From contig JAHQWG010000035.1 in NCBI GenBank assembly GCA_029856045.1, positions 1 through 64,000 on the forward strand: 64,000 nucleotides of DNA, read 5' to 3'. Source of the stretch: Promethearchaeia archaeon. GTDB lineage: Archaea > Asgardarchaeota > Lokiarchaeia > Sigyniarchaeales > SOKP01. Below, in pieces: positions 44,854-54,344 of the stretch (position 1 is its first letter; each line of letters opens with the position of its first letter). The notes under the pieces are model-generated. The model saw only the letters and a list, made by a program, of their open reading frames with translations, was not told the DNA's origin and did not search any database. The position numbers and the translations under genes are program-made.

Positions 44854-46842
44854 TTATTTGATATTATTTTTAAGTTTTAGGTCTTTGATCTGGTCTCTTA
44901 AGTATGCTGCATCTTCAAACCTTAAATCTTGAGCTGCACGATACATCTCACTTTCAAGATATCTTAATAAATCCTTTGTATTTATAGACGCTTCAATTTT
45001 TTCTACAATTTTAAATTTTAATTTTTTAGTTTCTTTTTCTTTCAATTCTTGTTCTTCAGCCAGAGATTCCAAAATTTTCTTATGAATTGTTTTTGGAGTA
45101 ATATTATTTTTTTTATTAAACTCAATTTGTTTTTTTCGTCTACGAGTAGTCTCGTCTACAGCAGCTTTTATTGATCGTGTTATTTTATCAGCGTATAAAA
45201 TAGCCCTTCCATTTATATTTCTAGAAGCTCTTCCAATTGTTTGGATCAAAGAACGAGTGTTTCTAAGAAATCCTTCCTTATCTGCATCAAGGATTGCCAC
45301 GAGAGATACTTCTGGTAAATCTAACCCCTCTCTTAACAAATTTATACCAACTATAACATCAAAAACACCCTCTCTTAAGTTGCGGAGTATTTCAAACCTT
45401 TCTACGGTGTCTATCTCTGAATGCAGGTAAGTTATTTTAAGACCCAATTCATTATAATAATCTGCAATATCTTCTGACATTCTTTTCGTTAGAGTTGTAA
45501 TTAAAACACGTTCATTATTTTTAATTACTTTTCTAATTTCTCCTAAAAGATCATCAATTTGGTTTTTAGTTGGTCTTACTTCAAGGATGGGATCCACAAG
45601 ACCTGTAGGTCTTATGATTTGTTCAGCTACTTTACCATTTGATTTCTCTATTTCATAATCCATTGGAGTGGCACTCATAAAAATGACTTCATTGATCTTT
45701 AGTTCCCATTCTTCAAATTTTAAAGGCCTATTGTCATAAGCGCTTGGGAGTCTGTAGCCAAAGTCAATTAGGTTATTCTTCCGGGATATGTCTCCTCTAA
45801 TCATTCCATGTAGCTGAGGAACGGTTATATGAGATTCGTCTACAATCATCAAAAATTTTTTAGGGAAATAATCAATAATCGTCCTTGGAGGGACCCCAGG
45901 TTCTCTATTGTCCAAATATCTTGAATAATTTTCAATAGCTTTACAAAATCCCATTTCTCGTAACATTTCAAGGTCAAATTTTGTCCGGGATTCAATTCTT
46001 TGTGCTTCAGCATATTTTTTTCCTTTTTTAAAATATGCAACCCTTTCTTGCATCTCTTTTTCAATTTTATCGATTGCAGTGATTTTATTTTCCTCCGGAA
46101 TTATAAATTCACTGGCTGGGAATATTCTACAATTAGGTAAGTTATTTATTGTGTTGATAGAGACAGGGTGAATTTCTTCAATTGATTCAATCTCATCACC
46201 GAATAGAGATATTCTTAGAGCTGTTTCTAAATAAGCAGGGTATATGTCAATAATATCACCCTTGGTTCTAACAGTAGCTCTTTTAAATTCCATGTCCTTA
46301 CGTTCATATCCCATTTCAATGAGCTTTCTGAGAATATTGCTCCTTTTGACTTTCTCTCCCACTTCCAGAACAATAGAAGCATCTTCCCAGTCCTCCGGTC
46401 GTCCCATTCCATAAATACAAGAAACCGTGGCGACAACTATTACATCAGTCCTTGTTCTAAGTGCATGAGCTGTTGCTAATCGATGTCTTTGGATTTCTTC
46501 ATTAACGCTAAAATCCTTTTCTATATATAACCCACTAACTGGAACGTAAGCCTCAGGCTGGTAATAATCATAATATGACACGAAATAACGTACTGCATTA
46601 TTAGGGAATAAATCTTTTAACTCATTGTATAATTGTGCGGCCAATGTTTTATTCGGAGCCATTACAAGTGTTGGTAATTGAATTTCTTGTATAACGTTAG
46701 CTACTGTGAAACTCTTGCCAGTACCCGTAGCACCTAAAAGGGTTTGAAAATGATTTCCTCTTTTGATTCCATCAACTAAAGCATTAATTGCAGTAGGCTG
46801 GTCTCCAGTGGGTGAATATTCACTTTTTAATTCAAATTTCAA
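44854..46842 (-). CDS. uvrB: Excinuclease ABC subunit B
   Basis: This 662-residue helicase-like protein verifies damage after loading by UvrA. Visible are LLGATGTGKSFTVANVI (Walker A), YYDYYQPEAYVP (the beta-hairpin inserted into the duplex), FLMIVDESHITVPQL (Walker B) and NLLREGLDLPEVSLVAILDA then TIGRASRN (motifs V and VI). The C-terminal UVR motif is DLRFEDAAYLRDQIKDLK. TTG 46842 is the start, since bacterial UvrB begins with the same 'MKFEL.SEY.P.GDQP'. It precedes uvrA by 12 bases, forming a uvrBA operon. Confidence 0.97.
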   Translation of the reverse strand: MKFELKSEYSPTGDQPTAINALVDGIKRGNHFQTLLGATGTGKSFTVANVIQEIQLPTLVMAPNKTLAAQLYNELKDLFPNNAVRYFVSYYDYYQPEAYVPVSGLYIEKDFSVNEEIQRHRLATAHALRTRTDVIVVATVSCIYGMGRPEDWEDASIVLEVGEKVKRSNILRKLIEMGYERKDMEFKRATVRTKGDIIDIYPAYLETALRISLFGDEIESIEEIHPVSINTINNLPNCRIFPASEFIIPEENKITAIDKIEKEMQERVAYFKKGKKYAEAQRIESRTKFDLEMLREMGFCKAIENYSRYLDNREPGVPPRTIIDYFPKKFLMIVDESHITVPQLHGMIRGDISRKNNLIDFGYRLPSAYDNRPLKFEEWELKINEVIFMSATPMDYEIEKSNGKVAEQIIRPTGLVDPILEVRPTKNQIDDLLGEIRKVIKNNERVLITTLTKRMSEDIADYYNELGLKITYLHSEIDTVERFEILRNLREGVFDVIVGINLLREGLDLPEVSLVAILDADKEGFLRNTRSLIQTIGRASRNINGRAILYADKITRSIKAAVDETTRRRKKQIEFNKKNNITPKTIHKKILESLAEEQELKEKETKKLKFKIVEKIEASINTKDLLRYLESEMYRAAQDLRFEDAAYLRDQIKDLKLKNNIK

Positions 46843-47009
46843 GATATCAGACTCACAGATTGCTACTTCTATTTATGAAAAAAACATTATTAATAATTAA
46901 TAAGCAGTGATTTATCGTAAAAATTAATAATTCTTAATTTCTTAAGATTTTTACTGTTATAAATATAAAGGAATAAATGGTAAAAATAAAAATAAAAGTT
47001 TTGAAGATA

Positions 47010-50000
47010 TTAAGCCACAACTGTAATTACGCGAATATCTTCTGCTCCTTCTTCAGTTCTAATTAATATCTCAAGAGTATCATCTATATTAATTGTTCCA
47101 ATTAATAATCCGAGATCTGTTAATGTTATTGTTAATGATATTTCCTCACCTGTTTCGATAGTTAGATCAACACTATCAACAATTGTGATTGTACTCCATG
47201 GAATATATGTATTATTTACATACACTGCATCAACTGTTAGATTATCATCGCCTATGTTTTTAAGATTGAGTGTTAATAGATCTTGACTATCATCTGCTGA
47301 GGATATATCTAAGATATCAATGCTGTATTTCTCCGGATTCGATGCAGGGTTAACTTCAGCTGTAAATGATCGTTTTATTGACATTCCAGATTTAGTAGTT
47401 ATATTTATTTCTACAATATTTGATTGATTTATATTGTATTGAGTTGAATTGAAAGAGAATATTGCTATCTCTTGGAGATCCAACGTTTTAATGTTATGGT
47501 TAAAAATCACATCATCAATAGAGATGCTTTCTGTCCCATTTATTATCACACTATCAAGTTCAATAAGAATATTTCCTGTATTTTTAAGTGCAACCTCTAT
47601 TGTCTCATTAGCCCATACATGTGTTATGTTAAGTTCAGATTCAGAGATAAATCTAAAATTTGCAGAATTTCTAATTGGATACAAGTTTCCTACATCCGTA
47701 GCTGCAATATATCCATCCAAGCCAGATGCTGCGACAATTACTTCAATTTCTTCATTATTCTCAATATCCGGATAATCAATTATTAGATCTTTGATCTCAT
47801 CTTCGGAGAGAAGATAATCATCGTCAACTGAATCATATTTTTCAGGATGACCATTTATATAAACAAAATTAGTTAGTCCAATTAATTTATTTCCAGTATT
47901 TTTTACCTTAATGAAAATTGAGCCATTATCATATGCACAGGCACTATTTATATCTATAGGAATTTGAGTTCTATTTTTACTAGATAATATTTTTGATTCA
48001 TCAGAAAGCACGCGGTCTTCAGGGATTATTGAGATTTTATATTCTTTTTTATTATAAGTAAAAATTGTTTCATCAAATATTCCTTCAGATGCAACAACTC
48101 TTATTGTATCACTTAATTGATCCATTGCATCTCCTAATGTAGATTTATTAACTGGAGATTCAGGAATATAAATCGTTGTTTTTGATCCTGATTCCAGTAA
48201 GGAATTACTTAATTGATAGGTGCTTTGGTTGAATTCAATTCCATTTATATAGGTTGTGTTTAAATTAATATTTCCTTCGCCTGTATTTTCAACTTCTAAA
48301 TAAAAACTTGTATTTAAATTATCTTCATTAATTATTGCAATACTATTTTCTCTATTGATTTTTATTCCATAATTAGGAGCTGGGTCAACCAAAATATTAG
48401 TAGAACTTGCTTCAAAAGTATATTTTGTATCTTCTAAAGCCTCAGCTTCTATACTAACTGAAATATTAACTACATCATTTAATTCAAAGCCTGCATTTTG
48501 GGCATCTATCCAAACGAGTTTTTCCTCTCCTGGTTCAACTTGATAGTCGTTATCTTCAATAGTAAAATCATAAGAATCTTCTTTTATGAAAACATTATCT
48601 AAGGTTACCTCTTTAATTCCTGTATTTATTAATTTAAAATTAGCAAAGCCATTATCATAAACCTTCGGATCGCTAACTTCTACTGAGGAATCTAATGCAG
48701 TATAATCAACTCGAAATAATTTGACTAATCCTTGTGTAGAAAAGAATATAGGCTTAAACACTTTGAAATCATAATAACCATGGTAAGGAATAAATTCAGA
48801 CCATAATCTGCCATCGTCAAGTTTACTAGGTTGGATATTTTGAGAAGAATCACCTGCAACTTTTTGGGCATAATAATATTCAAATTGTGTTGTGACTTCC
48901 TCTAATACAGTTGGTAATCCAGAAAACATTAATCTAACTAATTGACTTTGAAACCATTTTTCTTTATATGCACCCGTAGTTGGATTTTGATATTCAGATT
49001 CATCAAATACACCATTTTCTTTCCAATTATAAGCTTCCCATCCAAATCTTTTATACGTCTGATAATTATCATTACAAATTCTGAGCATCCAAGGCCATTT
49101 TCCCTCATCTCCTCCAAGTTGGGTAAACATCGTAAAATATACGAGAACATAATCAGCTTGCAAGTTACGCAGTATTTTAGCACTCTCTAATTCATCTGTT
49201 TGCATAAATGCCATACCTGTGGCACCTATTCGTGTTTGGTTTATTGTTCCGTTATCATTAATCGTTGTAGCATTACCAATAGGAGTTATCCAATAACCAT
49301 AATCCCACCAGCTTACTACTACAGTCCCGGGAGGTAAATTAGTCCTGATCCAAGTCATACTTTCTTCCCAATCATGAAGAGTACCCCCTGGAGTAATTTG
49401 TGAGTAAGATAAAGAATTAATCGAAATATCTGCTGCGTGAGAGACTTGAGCAAACATTAGAAATCCGATTATGGCATAAATTCCAAAAGATTCCCAACTC
49501 CCAATGGTCGTTTTTACTTGTCTTTTCCTACGTCTGGTTATCATACTCTTTTCTTTACCAATAAAACTCCCGAACAATTTTAAAATACTCGATAACCCGT
49601 AAGAGCCAATTAAAACTACTGCAGGAGCAAATAATAAAATAATTCGAATCATACTACCTGTAAAATAGAATAAAGTGAGAACATAGATTATAATTAAAAA
49701 ATCCTCTTCATTTCCTCTTTTAATACAGAAATAAATCCCTACAGGTACTAATAAACTCGGAATTAATGTATTATAATAAAATACACTCCATGGGCTTGGC
49801 ATATGCTCAGCAACCGAAGCAACTAACTGCAAATCTTGCCTTAACAAAGGAGAAAATACACTTGTAAATCGTGCATCAAATCCAAATGGAATTATATTAG
49901 GAAATAACCATAGAACTATTGCCCCAATTAAAATTACAGGGATTATTGCCCAACGCAAGAAAGTTAATACAGCGTCATAAAATTTTGGATTTATTGTTTT

Positions 50001-50888
50001 TTGTCGATAAAAGAGATGATATATGATTAATACTACTGAAAAGAGAAAAACTGCTAAAAATTCAAAATCGTTAAAAAATCCTTCGGGGGAAAATTTAATA
50101 AATAAGGAGTAAATAAGGATTCCGACCCCTTCAGTTCCCGCATAAGCTATAAATAATCTTGGTGAATATTTATCAACTATAATTAATATCCCTGTTAATA
50201 AAGGAATTATTAATAACGTATAAACATAACCACCCCAACTAAGTGATAAATAACCTAATGATAATCCAGCAAGAATTGCATGATGGATCTTTCCTGTTTT
50301 TACTGCTTTAACAAAAAATAAAAGAGTTAATAATGTTCCGAGAATACCAATAGTTTCATTATCGAAAAATCCAGCAACTGTTCGTTGCATATGTCCAGGA
50401 TTGAATGCTAAGAAAAATGCAGCAAGTAGACCAGTTCGTTTATCTAAAATTTCCTTACCCAAAAAGTACATAATAAAAACTGTTAAAGCTCCAGCAAATG
50501 CAGGAAAATAATAGCAAACATCATATAATTGAATAGGAATTCCAATTCCATTCAATACCCAATAAATTATTGAAACTGTAAATTGTAGTCCTGGTCTCAG
50601 TCTAAAACGATCAATTCCCTCAGGATACCAAGATTTAAAATCATGCCAATGAAAATATTCATAAATCCCGTTTTGACTTAAATATTCTGCCGAATAATAT
50701 TGTATCCAAGGATCGAACGCTTTTATCAAAGGAGGGCCCACAAATATTGGACTTAGCCTTATCAAAAGCGCAACAATCACAATTAAGATTAAAGCAATTA
50801 TAAAAACAAAGTTCTCTTTTTTTACTCTAATTTTTGTTCTAATTTTATCGCGAAAATCTAAAAATCTTGATTTCAATTTTAATTGCAT
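47010..50888 (-). CDS. aglB: Oligosaccharyltransferase AglB (STT3) with a long repeat tail
   Basis: This 1,292-residue membrane enzyme transfers a lipid-linked glycan to Asn in N-x-S/T sequons outside the cell. About 13 membrane helices occupy residues ~30-470. The acidic loop motif is in FDPWIQYY, and the catalytic WWDYGYWITPIGN lies near residue 525. After ~700 come five beta-rich units, each starting with a hydrophobic strand and N-T/I-G: FKLINTGIKEV (~748), LEVENTGEGNI (~863), IKVKNTGNKLI (~991), VALKNTGNILI (~1098), LNLKNIGDDNL (~1205). The tail roughly doubles the usual soluble part and should face outside. The lipid-carrier kinase candidate is at 15200. Confidence 0.93.
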   Translation of the reverse strand: MQLKLKSRFLDFRDKIRTKIRVKKENFVFIIALILIVIVALLIRLSPIFVGPPLIKAFDPWIQYYSAEYLSQNGIYEYFHWHDFKSWYPEGIDRFRLRPGLQFTVSIIYWVLNGIGIPIQLYDVCYYFPAFAGALTVFIMYFLGKEILDKRTGLLAAFFLAFNPGHMQRTVAGFFDNETIGILGTLLTLLFFVKAVKTGKIHHAILAGLSLGYLSLSWGGYVYTLLIIPLLTGILIIVDKYSPRLFIAYAGTEGVGILIYSLFIKFSPEGFFNDFEFLAVFLFSVVLIIYHLFYRQKTINPKFYDAVLTFLRWAIIPVILIGAIVLWLFPNIIPFGFDARFTSVFSPLLRQDLQLVASVAEHMPSPWSVFYYNTLIPSLLVPVGIYFCIKRGNEEDFLIIIYVLTLFYFTGSMIRIILLFAPAVVLIGSYGLSSILKLFGSFIGKEKSMITRRRKRQVKTTIGSWESFGIYAIIGFLMFAQVSHAADISINSLSYSQITPGGTLHDWEESMTWIRTNLPPGTVVVSWWDYGYWITPIGNATTINDNGTINQTRIGATGMAFMQTDELESAKILRNLQADYVLVYFTMFTQLGGDEGKWPWMLRICNDNYQTYKRFGWEAYNWKENGVFDESEYQNPTTGAYKEKWFQSQLVRLMFSGLPTVLEEVTTQFEYYYAQKVAGDSSQNIQPSKLDDGRLWSEFIPYHGYYDFKVFKPIFFSTQGLVKLFRVDYTALDSSVEVSDPKVYDNGFANFKLINTGIKEVTLDNVFIKEDSYDFTIEDNDYQVEPGEEKLVWIDAQNAGFELNDVVNISVSIEAEALEDTKYTFEASSTNILVDPAPNYGIKINRENSIAIINEDNLNTSFYLEVENTGEGNINLNTTYINGIEFNQSTYQLSNSLLESGSKTTIYIPESPVNKSTLGDAMDQLSDTIRVVASEGIFDETIFTYNKKEYKISIIPEDRVLSDESKILSSKNRTQIPIDINSACAYDNGSIFIKVKNTGNKLIGLTNFVYINGHPEKYDSVDDDYLLSEDEIKDLIIDYPDIENNEEIEVIVAASGLDGYIAATDVGNLYPIRNSANFRFISESELNITHVWANETIEVALKNTGNILIELDSVIINGTESISIDDVIFNHNIKTLDLQEIAIFSFNSTQYNINQSNIVEINITTKSGMSIKRSFTAEVNPASNPEKYSIDILDISSADDSQDLLTLNLKNIGDDNLTVDAVYVNNTYIPWSTITIVDSVDLTIETGEEISLTITLTDLGLLIGTINIDDTLEILIRTEEGAEDIRVITVVA

Positions 50889-51088
50889 ATATATCTGTCC
50901 AAGCTCTATTTTTTTTGAAGATATTCTATTTCAATATATATATTAATTTTCAATATTCGACTCAGATAAATATGATACCAAGTTCTAATACATCTATATA
51001 TAATATAATTATGAAATTTATATTACTAAAAAACCTTTTCAAGAATTTTAATATCAAACTTAAAATCAAATATTACTTTATATAAACT

Positions 51089-51241
51089 ATGAGTAATGAT
51101 ATAAAACTACTAATTAATGAGAAAGAGATACCTATGAATCCTTTTGTTACAAAAATCATCAGAGATGTTAATTTAGCAATAATTAATCACTTACGAGAAA
51201 TGCCAGATGTGGTTAAAAAAATAACTATTGTTTTAGATTAG
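51089..51241 (+). CDS. Small conserved-looking archaeal protein, 50 residues
   Basis: A short gene begins at ATG 51089 and ends at TAG 51239-51241. The product is MSNDIKLLINEKEIPMNPFV, followed by TKIIRDVNLAIINHLREMPD and a final strand (VVKKITIVLD). The pattern 'I-x-(G/E)-K-x-(I/V)-P-(L/M)-N-x-F-V' followed by a helix and a closing strand recalls a tiny, widespread archaeal protein of unknown role. It lies 29 bases upstream of truA on the same strand and may be co-transcribed. Too small for a catalytic fold. Perhaps a dimeric adaptor. Confidence 0.6.
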   Translation: MSNDIKLLINEKEIPMNPFVTKIIRDVNLAIINHLREMPDVVKKITIVLD

Positions 51242-51270
51242 AAATAGTTTAACTAATAAATCAGAGTTCT

Positions 51271-52110
51271 ATGAAATCAGCGCAACGATATTTTATTAAG
51301 ATGTATTATTTGGCTGATCATTATCTCGGATCTCAGCGTCAAAAGGAAGAAAATACCATTGAAGGTATTTTAATAAAGAAACTTATTGATAAATCCTATA
51401 TTGAAAATGAAAGCAAATCTGGTTTTGAAGCAGCAAGTCGAACAGATCGTTTTGTTTCTGCAAGAGGAGCTGTTTTTTCTTTTATAACTCAGAAAAGTTT
51501 TTATCCTGAGGAATTGAATAGTGCTCTCCCGAATGATATAGGAGTCTGGAGTGTTGCAAAAATTCCAATAGATTATAAACCGAGACGGAATGCAATTTGT
51601 CGGCATTATAAATATATTTTTGAGTATCCTATATCCTATCTCGTAAAAAATTCAGAATTTGATATCGATTTAATTAAACAAGGATGTGATTTATTACAAG
51701 GTAGACACGATTTTATTAATTTTACTAAAAAAGAGAAGGATAAAAATACAGTCAGAGATCTGGTGGATATTAAATTATCGATTAAAAATGAATTTCTCGT
51801 TATGGATTTTTATAGCAAAAGTTATTTAAGACAACAGATACGAAAAATGATTAAAAAACTGATTGAACTAGGAACTAGAAAAATAACACTAAAAGAGTTT
51901 AAATTTTTATTTAACCCAATGAAATCATTTTCTTATAAGCCTCACTCTCCTAATGGATTAATTTTATGGGATGTTAAATACCCAAAAGAGGTTAATTTTA
52001 TAGAAAATAAAAAAGGGAAAGAGCGTATGTTTAATTTTTTTGAGGAAAAATTAAACTATAATATTTTTAGATTAAATTTTTTCAACATTTTAAAAGATGG
52101 AAGAGGTTAA
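51271..52110 (+). CDS. truA: tRNA pseudouridine synthase TruA
   Basis: The protein is 279 residues. The catalytic Asp is D59 in AASRTDRFVSARGAVFSF, the TruA signature. Further family segments are PRRNAICRHYKYIFEYPI, GCDLLQGRHDFINFTK and SYLRQQIRKMIKKLIELG, the last forming the late active-site helix (family: FLxxMVRxMVG). It isomerises uridines 38-40 of the tRNA anticodon stem. Length is near the archaeal norm. Cytosolic. Preceded closely by the 50-residue protein gene. Confidence 0.93.
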   Translation: MKSAQRYFIKMYYLADHYLGSQRQKEENTIEGILIKKLIDKSYIENESKSGFEAASRTDRFVSARGAVFSFITQKSFYPEELNSALPNDIGVWSVAKIPIDYKPRRNAICRHYKYIFEYPISYLVKNSEFDIDLIKQGCDLLQGRHDFINFTKKEKDKNTVRDLVDIKLSIKNEFLVMDFYSKSYLRQQIRKMIKKLIELGTRKITLKEFKFLFNPMKSFSYKPHSPNGLILWDVKYPKEVNFIENKKGKERMFNFFEEKLNYNIFRLNFFNILKDGRG

Positions 52111-52132
52111 AATGAAATTATTTTTTTCCTCT

Positions 52133-52160
52133 AAAAGATTTTAACCATCCGTTTATAAAT
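52133..52160 (+). promoter_or_regulatory. 28-base promoter-like element upstream of thrH
   Basis: Beginning AAAAGATTTTAA and ending GTTTATAAAT, this stretch matches 54310-54337 upstream of the acyl-CoA synthetase gene at 25 of 28 positions. In both places the next ATG follows after exactly seven bases (52168 and 54345). The first part resembles an archaeal BRE/TATA placed for a near-leaderless transcript. Confidence 0.5.
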
Positions 52161-52167
52161 ATATAAA

Positions 52168-52230
52168 ATGAAGAAAATTCAAAAAGAAGATTATATTATA
52201 TTTAATAATTATGCACATTATCTGTTTTGA
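52168..52230 (+). CDS. Possible 20-residue leader peptide before thrH
   Basis: ATG 52168 opens a 20-codon frame (MKKIQKEDYIIFNNYAHYLF) that stops at TGA 52228-52230, inside the first codons of thrH, in another frame. Its ATG stands at the same distance from the shared promoter element as the ATG of the acyl-CoA synthetase. It is not rich in threonine codons, so classic attenuation is unlikely. Confidence 0.25.
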   Translation: MKKIQKEDYIIFNNYAHYLF

Positions 52231-52813
52231 CCTTGAAGGGGTCTTCACACCAGAAGTTTGGATAAATGTATCTTTAAAAACAGGAATTGATGAGCTCAAA
52301 CTAACTACTCGTGATATTTCTGACTATGACGTTCTTATGAAAAGAAGGTTAGAAATTCTTAAAGAACATAATATTACCTTAAATGAAATCAAAACTGTGA
52401 TCTCAGAGATGGAACTTTTACCAGGAGCCAAAGATTTTTTGGATTGGGTTCGTTCGATAGTACAAGTGATTATAGTTACTGATAGTTTCATCGAATTTGC
52501 TATGCTTTTTATGAAAAAACTCGATTATCCCCTCTTATTATGCCACAATCTTGAAACAGATGAGAAAGGTATAATTACGGATTATAAATTGCGGATTAAT
52601 GATATGAAAAGAGAAACTGTAAAAGCTTTTAAAAATATGAACTATGATGTAATTGCTGTAGGAGATTCATATAATGATACTGCGATGTTGTTGGAAGCAA
52701 AACATGGTATATTATTTCGCCCACCAGAAAAAATAATTAAAGAATTTCCACAATTTCCGGTTGTAACAGAATATGCTGAATTTAAAAAAGTTTTATTAAA
52801 AATTCTTCAATAA
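52211..52813 (+). CDS. thrH: ThrH-type phosphoserine phosphatase / homoserine phosphotransferase
   Basis: This HAD-fold protein of 200 residues begins IICFDLEGVFTPEVWINVS. The DxE motif I, followed by 'GVxxPExW', is the ThrH signature and differs from SerB (DxD). The remaining motifs are VTDSF (motif II), the Lys of MKRETVK, and AVGDSYNDTAMLLEA (motif IV). ThrH moves phosphate from phosphoserine to homoserine, giving serine and phosphohomoserine. The converging neighbour is threonine synthase, which uses phosphohomoserine. The two stops overlap by 18 bases. That context supports the transferase role over simple phosphatase action. Confidence 0.88.
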   Translation: MHIICFDLEGVFTPEVWINVSLKTGIDELKLTTRDISDYDVLMKRRLEILKEHNITLNEIKTVISEMELLPGAKDFLDWVRSIVQVIIVTDSFIEFAMLFMKKLDYPLLLCHNLETDEKGIITDYKLRINDMKRETVKAFKNMNYDVIAVGDSYNDTAMLLEAKHGILFRPPEKIIKEFPQFPVVTEYAEFKKVLLKILQ

Positions 52814-54151
52814 ATAACTTTTAAAATCTTCATATTTTTCGATTTCAATAGGATTTGGAAATTCTACTCTGTTTTTAATTGCTTCTAAAGATTTTGGTAT
52901 CTTTGGAGTGATTTCAATTAATGATATTATCTCATCGGGAAACTTCGCGGGATCTGCAGTTTCTAATGAGATTGCTTTAATTTTATAAAATCTAAGGTTA
53001 TCTTTTCGATATTTTTGTAGAGCCGCCCAACCAACCGCTCCATGAGGTTCAATTATTTTATTATATTTCTGATAAAATGATTTAATTGTTCTGCGAGTTG
53101 ATTCATCATTAATAGAAATCGCAAAAATATCCTCTCTTATTTTTTCTAAATCTGGATTTTTATGAATTAAACCTGTCTCATCAATAATGCCCCCATATAA
53201 ATCAATAAGTCGCGCAAAATTAGAAGGATGTCCAACATTCATTGCACTTGATATACAATGCTTTGAGGGTTCAACTTTCTGGTAAATTCCTCTTCTTAAA
53301 TAAAGTGGAAATTCATCATTCTCATTGACAGCAGAAATAAATTTTTTAACAGGTAAACCCATTCTATATGCAATCAATCCACCAATTAAATTTCCGAAAT
53401 TTCCAGAAGGTACAACAAATATTACTTTTTCGTTTATTTCTTTTACTACTCGTGAATATGCCCAGAAATAATATAAAGTTTGAGGTAAGAGTCTTCCAAC
53501 ATTAATTGAATTTGCTGAAGTTAAATTAAGAAATTGTAAATTTTTATCAGCAAACGCAGTCTTTACATAACGTTGGCAGTCATCAAATTTTCCATCTATT
53601 CCAATAGCGATAATATTTTTTCCTAATGTAGTCATTTGTTTTCTCTGCAGATCGCTTATCTCATTTCTAGGATAAAGAATTATTACTTTTATTCGTTTTT
53701 TTTTATAAAATGCAGAAGCAACCGCACCTCCAGTATCTCCACTAGTGGCTGTTAAAATGACCATATCCTTCTCCTCTAAATTTAAAAAATATTCCATTAC
53801 TCTTGCTAACGTTCTAGCCCCAATATCTTTAAAACTACAAGTCGGTCCCCTATCAAGAAACATAATATAATCAAAATTATTGATTTTTTCTACTGGTATT
53901 TTAAAATCTAAGGCATCTGCTATGATTTTTTTTAAATCTGTTTCTGGAATAACTTTTCCAAATAATTTTAAGAGAATAATATTTGATATTTGATTAAATT
54001 TTAAATTAATAAAGGAATGAATTGTGGATTCCGATAAAATAGGAATCGTATTTAGCATATATAAGCCTTTATCGAAAGCTTGTCCCTTAAAAATTGCTTC
54101 TTTTAAGCCCACATCGGGAGTATTATAATTGGTTGAATGAAATAACACCAT
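52796..54151 (-). CDS. thrC: Threonine synthase
   Basis: This PLP enzyme of 451 residues converts phosphohomoserine to threonine. The PLP lysine is in DRGPTCSFKDIGARTLARVM, and the phosphate loop is TATSGDTGGAVASAF. VVPSGNFGNLIGGLIAYRMG and STRRTIKSFYQKYNKIIEPH are family segments of the long (E. coli/yeast-type) class. The N-terminus, HSTNYNTPDVGLKEAI, is the swivelling lid typical of that class. It converges with thrH, which is the likely source of its substrate. No homoserine kinase gene is visible in the window. Confidence 0.94.
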   Translation of the reverse strand: MVLFHSTNYNTPDVGLKEAIFKGQAFDKGLYMLNTIPILSESTIHSFINLKFNQISNIILLKLFGKVIPETDLKKIIADALDFKIPVEKINNFDYIMFLDRGPTCSFKDIGARTLARVMEYFLNLEEKDMVILTATSGDTGGAVASAFYKKKRIKVIILYPRNEISDLQRKQMTTLGKNIIAIGIDGKFDDCQRYVKTAFADKNLQFLNLTSANSINVGRLLPQTLYYFWAYSRVVKEINEKVIFVVPSGNFGNLIGGLIAYRMGLPVKKFISAVNENDEFPLYLRRGIYQKVEPSKHCISSAMNVGHPSNFARLIDLYGGIIDETGLIHKNPDLEKIREDIFAISINDESTRRTIKSFYQKYNKIIEPHGAVGWAALQKYRKDNLRFYKIKAISLETADPAKFPDEIISLIEITPKIPKSLEAIKNRVEFPNPIEIEKYEDFKSYLLKNF

Positions 54152-54309
54152 TTTAAATTTTTTTAAATCCCCTTTTTTTTATTAACAGAATATAATTATA
54201 AGCAAAATTATTATTATTAAAAAAATATAATGCTTTAAAAAAAATATTACCTAAAATGCAAGAGAAATTAAAAAATAATCCAAAAAGTAATCTTTTTTTT
54301 TTCCCCCAC

Positions 54310-54337
54310 AAAAGATTTTAATCATCTGTTTATAGAT
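54310..54337 (+). promoter_or_regulatory. 28-base promoter-like element upstream of the acyl-CoA synthetase gene
   Basis: This is the second copy of the element at 52133-52160, with three differences. It follows a C-rich break (TTCCCCCAC) in an otherwise A/T background and lies seven bases before ATG 54345. Confidence 0.5.
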
Positions 54338-54344
54338 AGATTAT

